A stretch of 15,914 nt of DNA from GCA-2687515 sp046582475 (GTDB lineage: Bacteria; Pseudomonadota; Alphaproteobacteria; Rhodospirillales; UBA2165): assembly GCA_046582475.1 (NCBI GenBank), contig JAYGEH010000174.1, positions 1-15,914 on the forward strand, written 5' to 3'. Of the stretch, positions 6,766 to 13,864 are shown one piece after another. The stretch's first letter is position 1, and each line of letters starts with the position of its first letter. The notes below the pieces were generated by a model. The model saw nothing but the letters and a program-made list of their open reading frames with translations. It was not told where the DNA came from and ran no database searches. Both the position numbers and the translations under genes were made by a program.

Positions 6766-7785
6766 ATGGCGGAATCGGTGCTGGTAACCGGCGCCAGCGG
6801 CCATGTGGGCGGCGCGCTGGTCAAGGAACTGCTCGAGCATGGCTATTCCGTGCGCGCTTCGGTGCGCGATCCCGGCGATACCGCCAAGACCGGCGCGCTC
6901 AAGAAATTGCCGGTGGAGGTGGTCGCGGCCGACCTGTTTGATGCCGCCTCCCTGGACGCCGCTTGCGCCGGCATGGACGGCGTATTCCAAGTGGCCGCCA
7001 TATACGATCTGGCGCCCAAGGACGCCGCCCGCGCCCGGACGATGATCGAAACCGGGACCGATGGGGCGACCAATCTTCTGAACGCCGCCAAAAAGGCGGG
7101 CGCCGGCCGGGTCGTGCTGACCTCGTCGGTGGTGACCATCGCGCCGGTGGCGCCGGGCCAGCCGCCGGCAACAGAGGCGAGCTGGGTGAGCGACATTTCG
7201 GTTGCCTATATCGCGGAGAAGGTCAGGGGCGAGGTACAGGCCAGGGAACTGGCGGGCAGGCTTGGCCTTGATATGATCTCGGTGCTGCCCGGCAGCGTCA
7301 TTGGGCCCGGCTTCAACCGCTCGACGCCGACCACCGGCATGGTCGCGGCCTTCGCCAAGGGCGCCTTGCGCATGGGCGCGCCGCATTTATGCACACCATT
7401 CGTGGATGTGCGCGACGTGGCGGCGGCGCACCGGCTGGCTTACGAGAAAGGCCGCCCGGGTTCGCGCTATATCGCCATGAACCAAACCGTATCGCTGTAC
7501 GATATGGTGGTGGCCATGAGCGGCGTCGATGCCGGCATCGCCAAACCGTTGCTGAAGATGCCGCGGTTTTTGACTGGACTGGTTCCCGCTATCGACGCCA
7601 TAACGGCCCGGCTCGGCGGCTATTCGCCCAGCTATACGCGGGCGCTGCACAAAAGCTGGAAAGGGCGCGAATGGCGCATCGATGATAGCGCGTCGCGCCG
7701 CGCCCTTGGTTTCGAGCCCCGCGTAGGGCTCGAGCAAAGCTTGGCCGACACCATGGATCAACTGCGCGCCATCGGGCGGCTATAG
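6766..7785 (+). CDS. Extended SDR, dihydroflavonol-4-reductase-like NAD(P)-dependent oxidoreductase
   Basis: A 339-residue extended short-chain dehydrogenase/reductase. The nucleotide-binding TGASGHVGG (8-16) is at the N terminus; R34 in ASVRDP is placed like the NADP-selecting arginine of DFR-like enzymes; S120/S121 in LTSSV and Y148/K152 in YIAEK form the catalytic triad. The run SVLPGSVIGPGF (about 273-284 on the gene's frame before the substrate domain) and DVRDVAAAH match conserved extended-SDR landmarks. It probably reduces a ketone or aldehyde, or oxidises an alcohol, in the cytoplasm; the substrate is unknown. It starts 5 bases after the GFA stop with only a weak ribosome site, consistent with coupled translation. 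The stop codon overlaps the AGGA ribosome site of the next gene, so the two are tightly co-expressed. Confidence 0.88.
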   Translation: MAESVLVTGASGHVGGALVKELLEHGYSVRASVRDPGDTAKTGALKKLPVEVVAADLFDAASLDAACAGMDGVFQVAAIYDLAPKDAARARTMIETGTDGATNLLNAAKKAGAGRVVLTSSVVTIAPVAPGQPPATEASWVSDISVAYIAEKVRGEVQARELAGRLGLDMISVLPGSVIGPGFNRSTPTTGMVAAFAKGALRMGAPHLCTPFVDVRDVAAAHRLAYEKGRPGSRYIAMNQTVSLYDMVVAMSGVDAGIAKPLLKMPRFLTGLVPAIDAITARLGGYSPSYTRALHKSWKGREWRIDDSASRRALGFEPRVGLEQSLADTMDQLRAIGRL

Positions 7786-7793
7786 GACCAAAA

Positions 7794-9179
7794 ATGGATG
7801 ATATAACCGAGACCATCGCGGCTTACGCCACGGACTTCGATTTTGGCGATTTGCGCGCCGCTACGGTGGCCACCGCCATCGATCATATTGTCGACGGAAT
7901 CGGCTGCGCCATCGCCGGTTTTGCCGAGCAGCCGGCGCTTATTGCCCGCAGCCTGGCCGCCGAGACGGCGGGCTTGAAGGGCGGCGCATCGGTGTTCGGC
8001 GCCCAGGCCCTGTGCGCCCCCGATCATGCCGCCTTCGCCAACGGGGTGATGATGCGCTGCCTGGATTACAACGATACCCTCAACAGCCTCACCGGCGGCC
8101 ATCCCAGCGATATGATCCCGGCCATCCTAACCGCCGCGGAAATCAGCGGCGCTGATGGCCGCGCCTTTATCGGCGGCGTTTACGTGGCATACGAGGTGTT
8201 CGGCGCCCTCGCTGCCGTGATCCCGTTGCGCACCCTCGGCATCGACCAGGGGGTGTTCATCGCCATCGCCGGCGCTGCCGGCATGGGTTATGCCATGGGC
8301 CTTGATCGGAAAACCACCGCCAACGCCATTTCGCTAGGGGTAACCACCACGGTGCCTTTACGAGCGTCCCGCGCCGGGGCGCTGTCGGCGTGGAAGGGAT
8401 GCGCAACGCCGCACAGCGTGATGAACGCGGTGTTCGTCACCCGCCTGGCCATGCGCGGCATGGAGGCGCCGCCGAACCCGTTCTCCGGCGAGCAGGGTCT
8501 GTTCGAGCGTATCGGCGGGCCCTTCGATCTGGATCATCTGGGCGCACCTGAGGATGGGCGCCAGGTGATCGAGCGCACGGCGATCAAGTTCCTGCCCGTC
8601 GAATGGTGCGCCCAGGCGCCAGTGGAATTGTTCTTAGGGCTCGGCAAACGCCTGGATTGGCGCGATATCGAAACCGTTGAGGTGCACGGCTACGAATTCC
8701 TGGTCAACGAGATCGGCGGCGGGCGTAACGATGCCGCCGAAAAGTGGGACCCCAAGACTCGCGAGACCGCCGATCACAGCCTGGCCTATATCCTGGCGGT
8801 GACTTTGGTGGATGGCGGCGTCAGCCTCGAAAGTTTTGATCTGGAACGGGTAGGGGACCCCGCTTTGCGCCCGCTGATGCAGAAAATCAGCGTGGCGCTG
8901 GACCCGGCGACGCGGGATTTAAATTCTCCGCGCCAGCCGGTGCGCTTCACCATTCGCCTCAAGGGCGGCAACGTCATCGAGGAAGCCTGCGAATACCCCT
9001 TCGGCCACCCCATGAATCCGGCTTCTTCGGACAAGGTGTCTGAGAAGTTCATGAATTTGGCCGGGCGCACGGCGGACGCGGGCGCGGCGTCCGATATGCT
9101 AGCGATCCTGCGCGGGCTGGCGGGCGCACCGGACCTCGCCGAACTCACCACCGCCATGCGAAATTACCCGGTGAAATAA
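7794..9179 (+). CDS. MmgE/PrpD family protein (hydratase/decarboxylase/epimerase-like)
   Basis: A 461-residue protein of the MmgE/PrpD family, which contains 2-methylcitrate dehydratase PrpD, cis-aconitate decarboxylase and iminodisuccinate epimerase. Family landmarks are present: the N-terminal helical segment ending DGIGCAIAG (34-42), CLDYNDT (89-95) in the usual A/C-L-D-Y/F-N/D-D-T position, GGHPSDMIPAIL (101-112), the WKGCATPHSVMNA stretch, and IKFLPVEWCAQAPVE in the second half. All family members act on small di- or tricarboxylic acids, which fits a pathway through oxalomesaconate. The exact reaction cannot be chosen. TATAGGACCA lies just before the ATG. It is the last gene of its operon, followed by a 271-base gap and then ligU, a PrpF-family gene, so PrpD-like and PrpF-like proteins are neighbours here as in methylcitrate loci. 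Confidence 0.87.
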   Translation: MDDITETIAAYATDFDFGDLRAATVATAIDHIVDGIGCAIAGFAEQPALIARSLAAETAGLKGGASVFGAQALCAPDHAAFANGVMMRCLDYNDTLNSLTGGHPSDMIPAILTAAEISGADGRAFIGGVYVAYEVFGALAAVIPLRTLGIDQGVFIAIAGAAGMGYAMGLDRKTTANAISLGVTTTVPLRASRAGALSAWKGCATPHSVMNAVFVTRLAMRGMEAPPNPFSGEQGLFERIGGPFDLDHLGAPEDGRQVIERTAIKFLPVEWCAQAPVELFLGLGKRLDWRDIETVEVHGYEFLVNEIGGGRNDAAEKWDPKTRETADHSLAYILAVTLVDGGVSLESFDLERVGDPALRPLMQKISVALDPATRDLNSPRQPVRFTIRLKGGNVIEEACEYPFGHPMNPASSDKVSEKFMNLAGRTADAGAASDMLAILRGLAGAPDLAELTTAMRNYPVK

Positions 9180-9250
9180 CGTTGCGCGGCGACGGTTTTC
9201 TGCCTATTTAAATCTTGGATTTGGGGGAAGGGATTGGCACCATCATTGGG

Positions 9251-9300
9251 CAGTTACCGGGCCGGAAAATCCGTTAGGAACCGGTAGCAACCGTTAGGAA
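9251..9300. promoter_or_regulatory. 20-bp-periodic direct repeats, putative activator site
   Basis: The 10-mer CCGTTAGGAA occurs at 9271-9280 and again at 9291-9300, exactly 20 bases apart, which is two helical turns. A degenerate third copy, CAGTTA, sits at 9251-9256 in the same phase. Between the two good copies lies the palindrome ACCGGT (9280-9285). With a start site near 9361 the good repeats centre near -86 and -66, where an activator would bind. Ten-base repeats spaced by 10 bases recall the PcaU site of IclR-type protocatechuate regulators in Acinetobacter. The repeats are seen directly; the regulator is inferred. Confidence 0.55.
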
Positions 9301-9325
9301 TAGTAATGAAACGGAATGGTCGATT

Positions 9326-9354
9326 TTGGCAAAATATATCGCACGAGGTTTAAT
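9326..9354 (+). promoter_or_regulatory. Sigma70-like promoter of the ligU-ligI operon
   Basis: TTGGCA (9326-9331) and TTTAAT (9349-9354) are separated by 17 bases, each matching the -35 and -10 consensus at five of six positions. The surrounding gap is clearly richer in A and T than the coding DNA. The predicted start near 9361 gives a leader of about 90 bases before the ligU ATG, which has AGGAG at 9437-9441. No obvious intrinsic terminator for the upstream operon is seen in 9180-9300, so some read-through from MmgE/PrpD is possible. Confidence 0.55.
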
Positions 9355-9450
9355 TCTAATTTCAATCCATAGGAGCAATAGGAAGTTATTGGCAGCGCGG
9401 GCCGGAATATTTACTCTCTGTCGGGGCGCGTCCAACAGGAGCTAGCAAAT

Positions 9451-10539
9451 ATGCAGACCAAGATACCATGTGTGCTGATGCGCGGCGGCACGTCGAAAGG
9501 GCCGTTCTTCAAGGCGTCCGATTTGCCGGACGATCCGGTGCTTCGCGATCAGGTGTTGATCGCCGCCATGGGCTCGCCCGATGCGCGCCAGATCGATGGC
9601 GTCGGCGGCGCCAATCCGCTGACCAGCAAGGTGGCCATCGTCAAGCGCTCGGAGCGCAACGGGGTCGATCTGGATTACCTGTTCGTGCAGGTGGTGGTCG
9701 ATGAGCCGCGCGCCTCGATCAAGCAGAATTGCGGCAATATGCTGGCCGGCGTCGGCGCCTTCGCGGTTCAAGAGGGCATGATCGAAGCCCGCGGCGATGA
9801 AACCACGCTCACCGTCTTCATGGAGAATTCGGGCAGCCTGGCGGATGTCACATTCGCCACGCCCGGCGGCCAGCCGGAATATGACGGCGATGCCCGCATC
9901 GACGGCGTGCCCGGCACCGCCTCGCCGGTGATGACCAATTTCCGGGGCACCGAGGGCTCCACCTGCGGCGCCTTGCTGCCCACCGGCAATCTCCTCGATA
10001 CGGTCAACGGCATCGAAGTTACATGCATCGATAACGGCATGCCCTGCGTCATATTCGAAGCATCGGCGGTTGGCCGCACCGGCTATGAGAGCCGCGACGA
10101 TCTGAACGCCGACGCGGAGCTGAACAGAATCGTCGAGGCGCTGCGCCTCGAAGTCGGGCCGATGATGAACCTGCAAGACGTGGGTTCGCTGACGGTGCCC
10201 AAGATGACCCTGGTGGCGCCGCCCCGGAACGGCGGATCTATCACCACCCGCTCGTTCATCCCCCACGACTGCCACGCCGCCATCGGCGTTTTCGCCGCCG
10301 TTTCGGTGGCCACCGCCTGCATCATGGAAGGCTCCACCGCGTCCCGCGTCGCCACTATTCCGGACGGCGAGCGCAAGATGTTCAGCGTCGAGCACCCGAC
10401 CGGCGAAATGTCGGTGGAGATGGAATTCGAAGGCAGCGCCGAGGCGCCGGTGATCAAACGGGCGGCGCTGCTGCGCACGGCGCGGCGCCTGTTCGAAGGC
10501 CAGATACTCGTTTCCGACAGCCTTTGGAAAAACGCTTGA
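9451..10539 (+). CDS. ligU: 4-oxalomesaconate tautomerase (LigU/GalD type, PrpF family)
   Basis: A 362-residue PrpF-family protein with a duplicated diaminopimelate-epimerase-like fold. It should interconvert the tautomers of 4-oxalomesaconate (EC 5.3.2.8), the step between LigI and LigJ. The N terminus IPCVLMRGGTSKGPFF (5-20) and GSPDARQIDGVGGANPLTSKVA (41-62, landmarks only) match GalD of Pseudomonas putida and LigU closely. K60 (TSKVA) and C94 (QNCGNM) have the 34-residue spacing of the LigU catalytic K66/C100 pair, as I recall it. The second half carries the expected GPMMNLQD and FIPHDCHAAIGV segments. It begins the third operon behind its own promoter and is followed after 20 bases by the ligI-like gene. 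Other PrpF members isomerise 2-methylaconitate, but the neighbours make oxalomesaconate the likely substrate. The gene could equally be named galD. Confidence 0.9.
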   Translation: MQTKIPCVLMRGGTSKGPFFKASDLPDDPVLRDQVLIAAMGSPDARQIDGVGGANPLTSKVAIVKRSERNGVDLDYLFVQVVVDEPRASIKQNCGNMLAGVGAFAVQEGMIEARGDETTLTVFMENSGSLADVTFATPGGQPEYDGDARIDGVPGTASPVMTNFRGTEGSTCGALLPTGNLLDTVNGIEVTCIDNGMPCVIFEASAVGRTGYESRDDLNADAELNRIVEALRLEVGPMMNLQDVGSLTVPKMTLVAPPRNGGSITTRSFIPHDCHAAIGVFAAVSVATACIMEGSTASRVATIPDGERKMFSVEHPTGEMSVEMEFEGSAEAPVIKRAALLRTARRLFEGQILVSDSLWKNA

Positions 10540-10559
10540 ATTTATAGGACCAGTTGCAT

Positions 10560-11450
10560 ATGCCCAATGACACGGCGCCGACCATCCAGGGGCCCAACCC
10601 CGATACCCGCACGCCGGATCTGAAATTGCCCGCCTTGGCCACCGACGCCCATTGCCATGTGTTCGGCCCCGGCGATGTGTTTCCCTATCATCCGAAGCGC
10701 TCTTATACGCCGCCGGACGCGCCCAAGGAATTGATCAAAACCGTGCATGACCGGCTGGGGCTGGAGCGCGCCGTCATTGTCCAGGCCACCTGCCATTACG
10801 ACGACAATACGGCCATGATGGATTGCCTGGCATCCGATCCGGACCGCTACCGGGGCATCGTCATGGTGCTCCCCGAAGTGGCCGACGAGGAACTGGACCG
10901 GCTGGATAAAGGCGGCGCCCGGGGCGCGCGTTTCTCCTTCGCCCGGCATTTGTCCGGCGGCAACAAGCCCGATTTTTCCAAGATCAGGACGGTTTGCGAA
11001 AAGATCGCGCCCTTCGGCTGGCACGCGGTGATCTATATGGAGGCCGACGATGTGGTCGATTGCGCCGACGCGCTGAAAAGCCTGCCGGTGCCGGTGGTGT
11101 TCGATCACATGGCGCGCATAAATCCCGATCAGGGCATCGGTCAGCCGGCCTTTCAATTATTGCTGAATTTCCTCAAGGACTCCGGCGCCTGGGTCAAGAT
11201 CACCGGCGCCGAGCGTTTGTCCAAGGCCGGCACGCCGTTCCACGATGTCATTCCGTTCGCCCAAGCCTTGATCGAAGCGGCGCCCGACAATCTGCTTTGG
11301 GGCACCGACTGGCCGCATCCCAACATCGCCGGCTATATGCCCAACGACGGCGATCTGGTGGATCTGCTGGGCGAATACGTGACCGGCGATGAGGCATTGC
11401 TGAAGAAAATCCTGGTGGATAATCCTGCCCGGCTTTACAGGTTCAATTGA
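10560..11450 (+). CDS. ligI: 2-pyrone-4,6-dicarboxylate lactonase (LigI type)
   Basis: A 296-residue amidohydrolase-superfamily enzyme of the LigI subgroup, predicted to hydrolyse 2-pyrone-4,6-dicarboxylate to 4-oxalomesaconate (EC 3.1.1.57). LigI is a metal-independent member of the superfamily. Active-site residues are in place: H31 and H33 in DAHCHVFGPGDVFPY, H155 in GWHAVIYMEAD, H183 in VFDHMARI and D250 in WGTDWPHPN, close to LigI H31, H33, H180 and D248. VIVQATCHYDDN matches the LigI strand 2 region. I start at the ATG at 10560, ten bases after AGGA; an in-frame TTG six bases earlier is less likely. Its stop overlaps the Rieske gene's start by one base (TGATG), so the two are translationally coupled. 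A TIM-barrel lactonase for a related pyrone is the main alternative. Confidence 0.9.
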   Translation: MPNDTAPTIQGPNPDTRTPDLKLPALATDAHCHVFGPGDVFPYHPKRSYTPPDAPKELIKTVHDRLGLERAVIVQATCHYDDNTAMMDCLASDPDRYRGIVMVLPEVADEELDRLDKGGARGARFSFARHLSGGNKPDFSKIRTVCEKIAPFGWHAVIYMEADDVVDCADALKSLPVPVVFDHMARINPDQGIGQPAFQLLLNFLKDSGAWVKITGAERLSKAGTPFHDVIPFAQALIEAAPDNLLWGTDWPHPNIAGYMPNDGDLVDLLGEYVTGDEALLKKILVDNPARLYRFN

Positions 11451-11791
11451 TGCTGGACGCCGACGCCAAGCTTTGCCTTTTGCAAGACATCGCCGATAAC
11501 GATGCCATTGGCATGGTCGCCCGCGTCGAAGGCAAGCAGCGTAATATCTTCATCGCCCGGCGCGGCGAGGCGGCTTACGCCTATCTCAACTGGTGCCCGC
11601 ACACGCAGGTTTTGCTCGATCAGGTTCCCGGCAAGTTCTTCGATCCCGAGCATACCTACATCCGCTGCGGCATGCACGCCGCCCGGTTCCGCGTCGAGGA
11701 CGGTTTTTGCATCGATGGCCCGTGCGAAGGAGAAAGCCTGAAGCCGTTGAAAATCGAAATTCAGGACGACGCGGTATATTTGGTGGAATAA
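11450..11791 (+). CDS. Rieske [2Fe-2S] ferredoxin-like protein
   Basis: A 113-residue single-domain Rieske protein. The cluster ligands are C49 and H51 in NWCPHTQVLLD and C73 and H76 in IRCGMHAARF. The 21 residues between H51 and C73 exceed the usual 15-17 of Rieske ferredoxins, matching a subgroup with the CPH-(x)LDxxPxxFxDxx-(x)CxxH layout and a downstream GxCxxGPC motif, here C87 and C92. The extra GPC cysteine is intact. It should carry one electron in the cytoplasm. No Rieske oxygenase alpha subunit or ferredoxin reductase is in the window, so its partner is unknown; candidates are the LLM monooxygenase and the MDR reductase downstream. Start and stop overlap with ligI (TGATG) gives strong evidence for co-expression. 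Confidence 0.88.
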   Translation: MLDADAKLCLLQDIADNDAIGMVARVEGKQRNIFIARRGEAAYAYLNWCPHTQVLLDQVPGKFFDPEHTYIRCGMHAARFRVEDGFCIDGPCEGESLKPLKIEIQDDAVYLVE

Positions 11792-11846
11792 TTGTCCAGG
11801 CGGACCGAGGAAAATTGGACCTTAGGAATTAGAGGGAGGCAAAAAC

Positions 11847-12848
11847 ATGGATGGCACACAGACACCTTTCGCCGCGCCGGTGGTGGACACACTATCGGTC
11901 CGCGTGGTGGTCGATTCCTTTTACGAACGATTCGTGCCCAAGAGCGAACACCCGATGGCCGGTATCGAACATGTGGGGCGGGTGCCCGGCCGCCAGATGA
12001 CCACCTTTGCCGCCGAATGGGGATTGTCGCTGCACCTGGCCTCGGTCAAGGATGGCGCCAAAGCGGAATTTCTGCTCGATTTCGGCTTTACGCCGGAAAT
12101 CCTGAACCGCAATTTCGATCTGCTTGATATCGATCCCGGCAAGCTCAACGGGCTGATCCTCAGCCATGGCCACCGGGACCATTTCGGCGGCCTGGACGGT
12201 TTCGTCGGCCAGCACCGCACCCGCATGCGCGATGACATTGCGCTATATGTGGGCGGCGAAACCGTGTTCCGCGAAAAGTGGATCGGTGAAAAAGGCAAGG
12301 AACCGATTCCCTGGGGCGCCATCGACCGCTCATCGCTGACCGCGCAAAACGTCGAACAAGTCTGTTGCGGCGATCCCCACGATCTACATAGCGCCTTCAC
12401 CAGCGGCTATATCGAACGCCAGTCCTTTGAAAATGTCAGCGGCGGCACCCTGGTCGAGGACGACGAAGACCATTTTACCGAGGCCGAACGCAGCGGCAAG
12501 CTGGTCCGCGATCAGCATCCCGACGAACACGCCACCTGCTACATGGTCAAGGGCCGCGGGCTGGTGGTAATTTCGTCCTGCGGCCATACGGGCATCGTCA
12601 ATACGGTGCAGACGGCCATGGCGGTCGCCAACACCGACAAGCTGCATGCGGTCATCGGCGGCTTCCATCTGGGGCTGGCGCCCAACGACTATGTCGAACA
12701 TACGCTGGACGAGCTCGAAAGGATGAACCCTGATGTGGTTGTGCCGATGCATTGCACCGGCGCCAATTTCATCGCCAGGATGCGTGAACGCATGCCCGAT
12801 AAATTGGTGGCATCCAACGTGGGCAGCCGCTTCACCTTCGGCGTCTAG
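11847..12848 (+). CDS. MBL-fold metallohydrolase, COG1237-like
   Basis: A 333-residue metallo-beta-lactamase-fold protein. HGHRDH (107-112, preceded by LILS) is the family's zinc-binding motif. Further likely ligands or active-site residues are H247 in SSCGHTGIVNT, H274 in GGFHLG and H302 in PMHCTG. The layout resembles the group related to the archaeal dihydropterin ribofuranosylaminobenzene phosphate synthase, often annotated as beta-lactamase superfamily II hydrolase; many such proteins have no known substrate. No signal peptide is seen. The first 15 residues are poorly conserved in appearance but AGGGAGG at 11833-11839 fits the ATG used. It follows the Rieske gene after 55 bases and precedes the MDR gene after 20 bases. 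A hydrolase role on a lactone, thioester or ring-opened intermediate is possible but not shown by the sequence. Confidence 0.87.
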   Translation: MDGTQTPFAAPVVDTLSVRVVVDSFYERFVPKSEHPMAGIEHVGRVPGRQMTTFAAEWGLSLHLASVKDGAKAEFLLDFGFTPEILNRNFDLLDIDPGKLNGLILSHGHRDHFGGLDGFVGQHRTRMRDDIALYVGGETVFREKWIGEKGKEPIPWGAIDRSSLTAQNVEQVCCGDPHDLHSAFTSGYIERQSFENVSGGTLVEDDEDHFTEAERSGKLVRDQHPDEHATCYMVKGRGLVVISSCGHTGIVNTVQTAMAVANTDKLHAVIGGFHLGLAPNDYVEHTLDELERMNPDVVVPMHCTGANFIARMRERMPDKLVASNVGSRFTFGV

Positions 12849-12868
12849 GCATAACAAAGGGGAGAAAT

Positions 12869-13843
12869 ATGAAAGCCCGCGCCATACGCATCCACAAATA
12901 CGGCCCGCCCTCGGTACTCAAATGGGACGAGATCGATGTGCCAAATCCGAAAGCCGATCAGGTGCTGATCCGCCATACCGCTATCGGATTTAATTTCGCC
13001 GACACTTATTTCCGGAACGGGCTTTATAAGGTGGCCGGCTTTCCCGCCGTCATCGGCATCGAAGGCGCCGGGGTGATCGAGGCCGCCGGCAGCCAAGTCC
13101 CGGGTTTGAAGGCGGGCGACCGGGTGGTCTTCGGTGGCGGCGGCCCCGGTACCTATTCGCAAGCCAGCGTCCGCGGCGCCGGCGAGGTGATCAAGCTGCC
13201 CGGCTGGCTCGATGACAGGACGGCGGCGCTGACAAAAGGCTGCACGGTGCAGTACCTGTTCAATCAGGTGCACAAGATAAAGCGCGGCGAGACCATCCTC
13301 TTCCATGCCGCCGCCGGCGGCGTTGGATTGATCGCCAGCCAATGGGCGAAAGCCCTCGGCGCGCGCCTGATCGGCACCGTCTCGACCCCGGAAAAAGCGC
13401 GCCTCGCCAAGCGCCACGGCGCCGCCCATGTGATCAATACGTCGAAACAGGACATCGCCAAGGAGGTCAAACGCCTGACCAACGGCCAGGGTGTCGATCT
13501 GGTCTATGACTCGGTGGGCTTCGATCAATGGCATGCCAGCCTCGCCAGCGTCCGCAAATACGGCCTCGTCGTCCTGTTCGGCAGCGCGTCCGGCAAGGCG
13601 CCGCCGATGGATTTCTGGGAAGTCGGGGCCGAAACCGCGGCCTATTTTCTGCGCGCCAAGGCGTCCAATTACGTATACGACGCGACTAGCCGGGGCCGCT
13701 CGGCGCGCCATCTGTTCCGCATGATCAAATCGGGCGCCATCAAGATCAGGATCGGCCAGAGCTATGCCCTGAAAGACGCCGCCCAAGCCCACCGGGACGC
13801 CGAAGGCCGCAAGACCACCGGCTCAACCATATTGTTGCCGTAA
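12869..13843 (+). CDS. Zinc-independent MDR, quinone oxidoreductase (QorA-like)
   Basis: A 324-residue medium-chain dehydrogenase/reductase of the quinone oxidoreductase group. The N-terminal GroES-like domain holds GFNFADTYFRNGLY (40-53), characteristic of QOR proteins, and lacks the structural-zinc cysteine cluster of alcohol dehydrogenases. The Rossmann motif AAAGGVG (147-153) binds NADPH; VYDSVG further on matches the conserved family segment. It should catalyse NADPH-dependent reduction of a quinone or an alpha,beta-unsaturated carbonyl in the cytoplasm. In this setting it could reduce an unsaturated ring-cleavage product, or supply reduced flavin or quinol indirectly; that is inference. 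AAGGGGAG precedes the start by a normal spacing, and the LLM gene begins 21 bases after its stop, so it belongs to the ligU operon. Confidence 0.88.
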   Translation: MKARAIRIHKYGPPSVLKWDEIDVPNPKADQVLIRHTAIGFNFADTYFRNGLYKVAGFPAVIGIEGAGVIEAAGSQVPGLKAGDRVVFGGGGPGTYSQASVRGAGEVIKLPGWLDDRTAALTKGCTVQYLFNQVHKIKRGETILFHAAAGGVGLIASQWAKALGARLIGTVSTPEKARLAKRHGAAHVINTSKQDIAKEVKRLTNGQGVDLVYDSVGFDQWHASLASVRKYGLVVLFGSASGKAPPMDFWEVGAETAAYFLRAKASNYVYDATSRGRSARHLFRMIKSGAIKIRIGQSYALKDAAQAHRDAEGRKTTGSTILLP

Positions 13844-13864
13844 TGGATATCCCGGGAGAGTGGC

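Noticed and set aside
9180..9250. Intrinsic terminator after the MmgE/PrpD gene
   Set aside because: Only a weak 5-base inverted repeat (AAATC...GATTT near 9209) and no GC-rich stem with a T-run was found.
9442..10395. Minus-strand open frame of 317 codons under ligU
   Set aside because: Antisense to a gene with intact LigU/GalD motifs; composition is His/Gly/Ala/Arg-rich with no recognisable domain.
12845..13792. Minus-strand open frame of 315 codons under the MDR gene
   Set aside because: Antisense to a well-supported quinone oxidoreductase-like gene; no ribosome site or domain.
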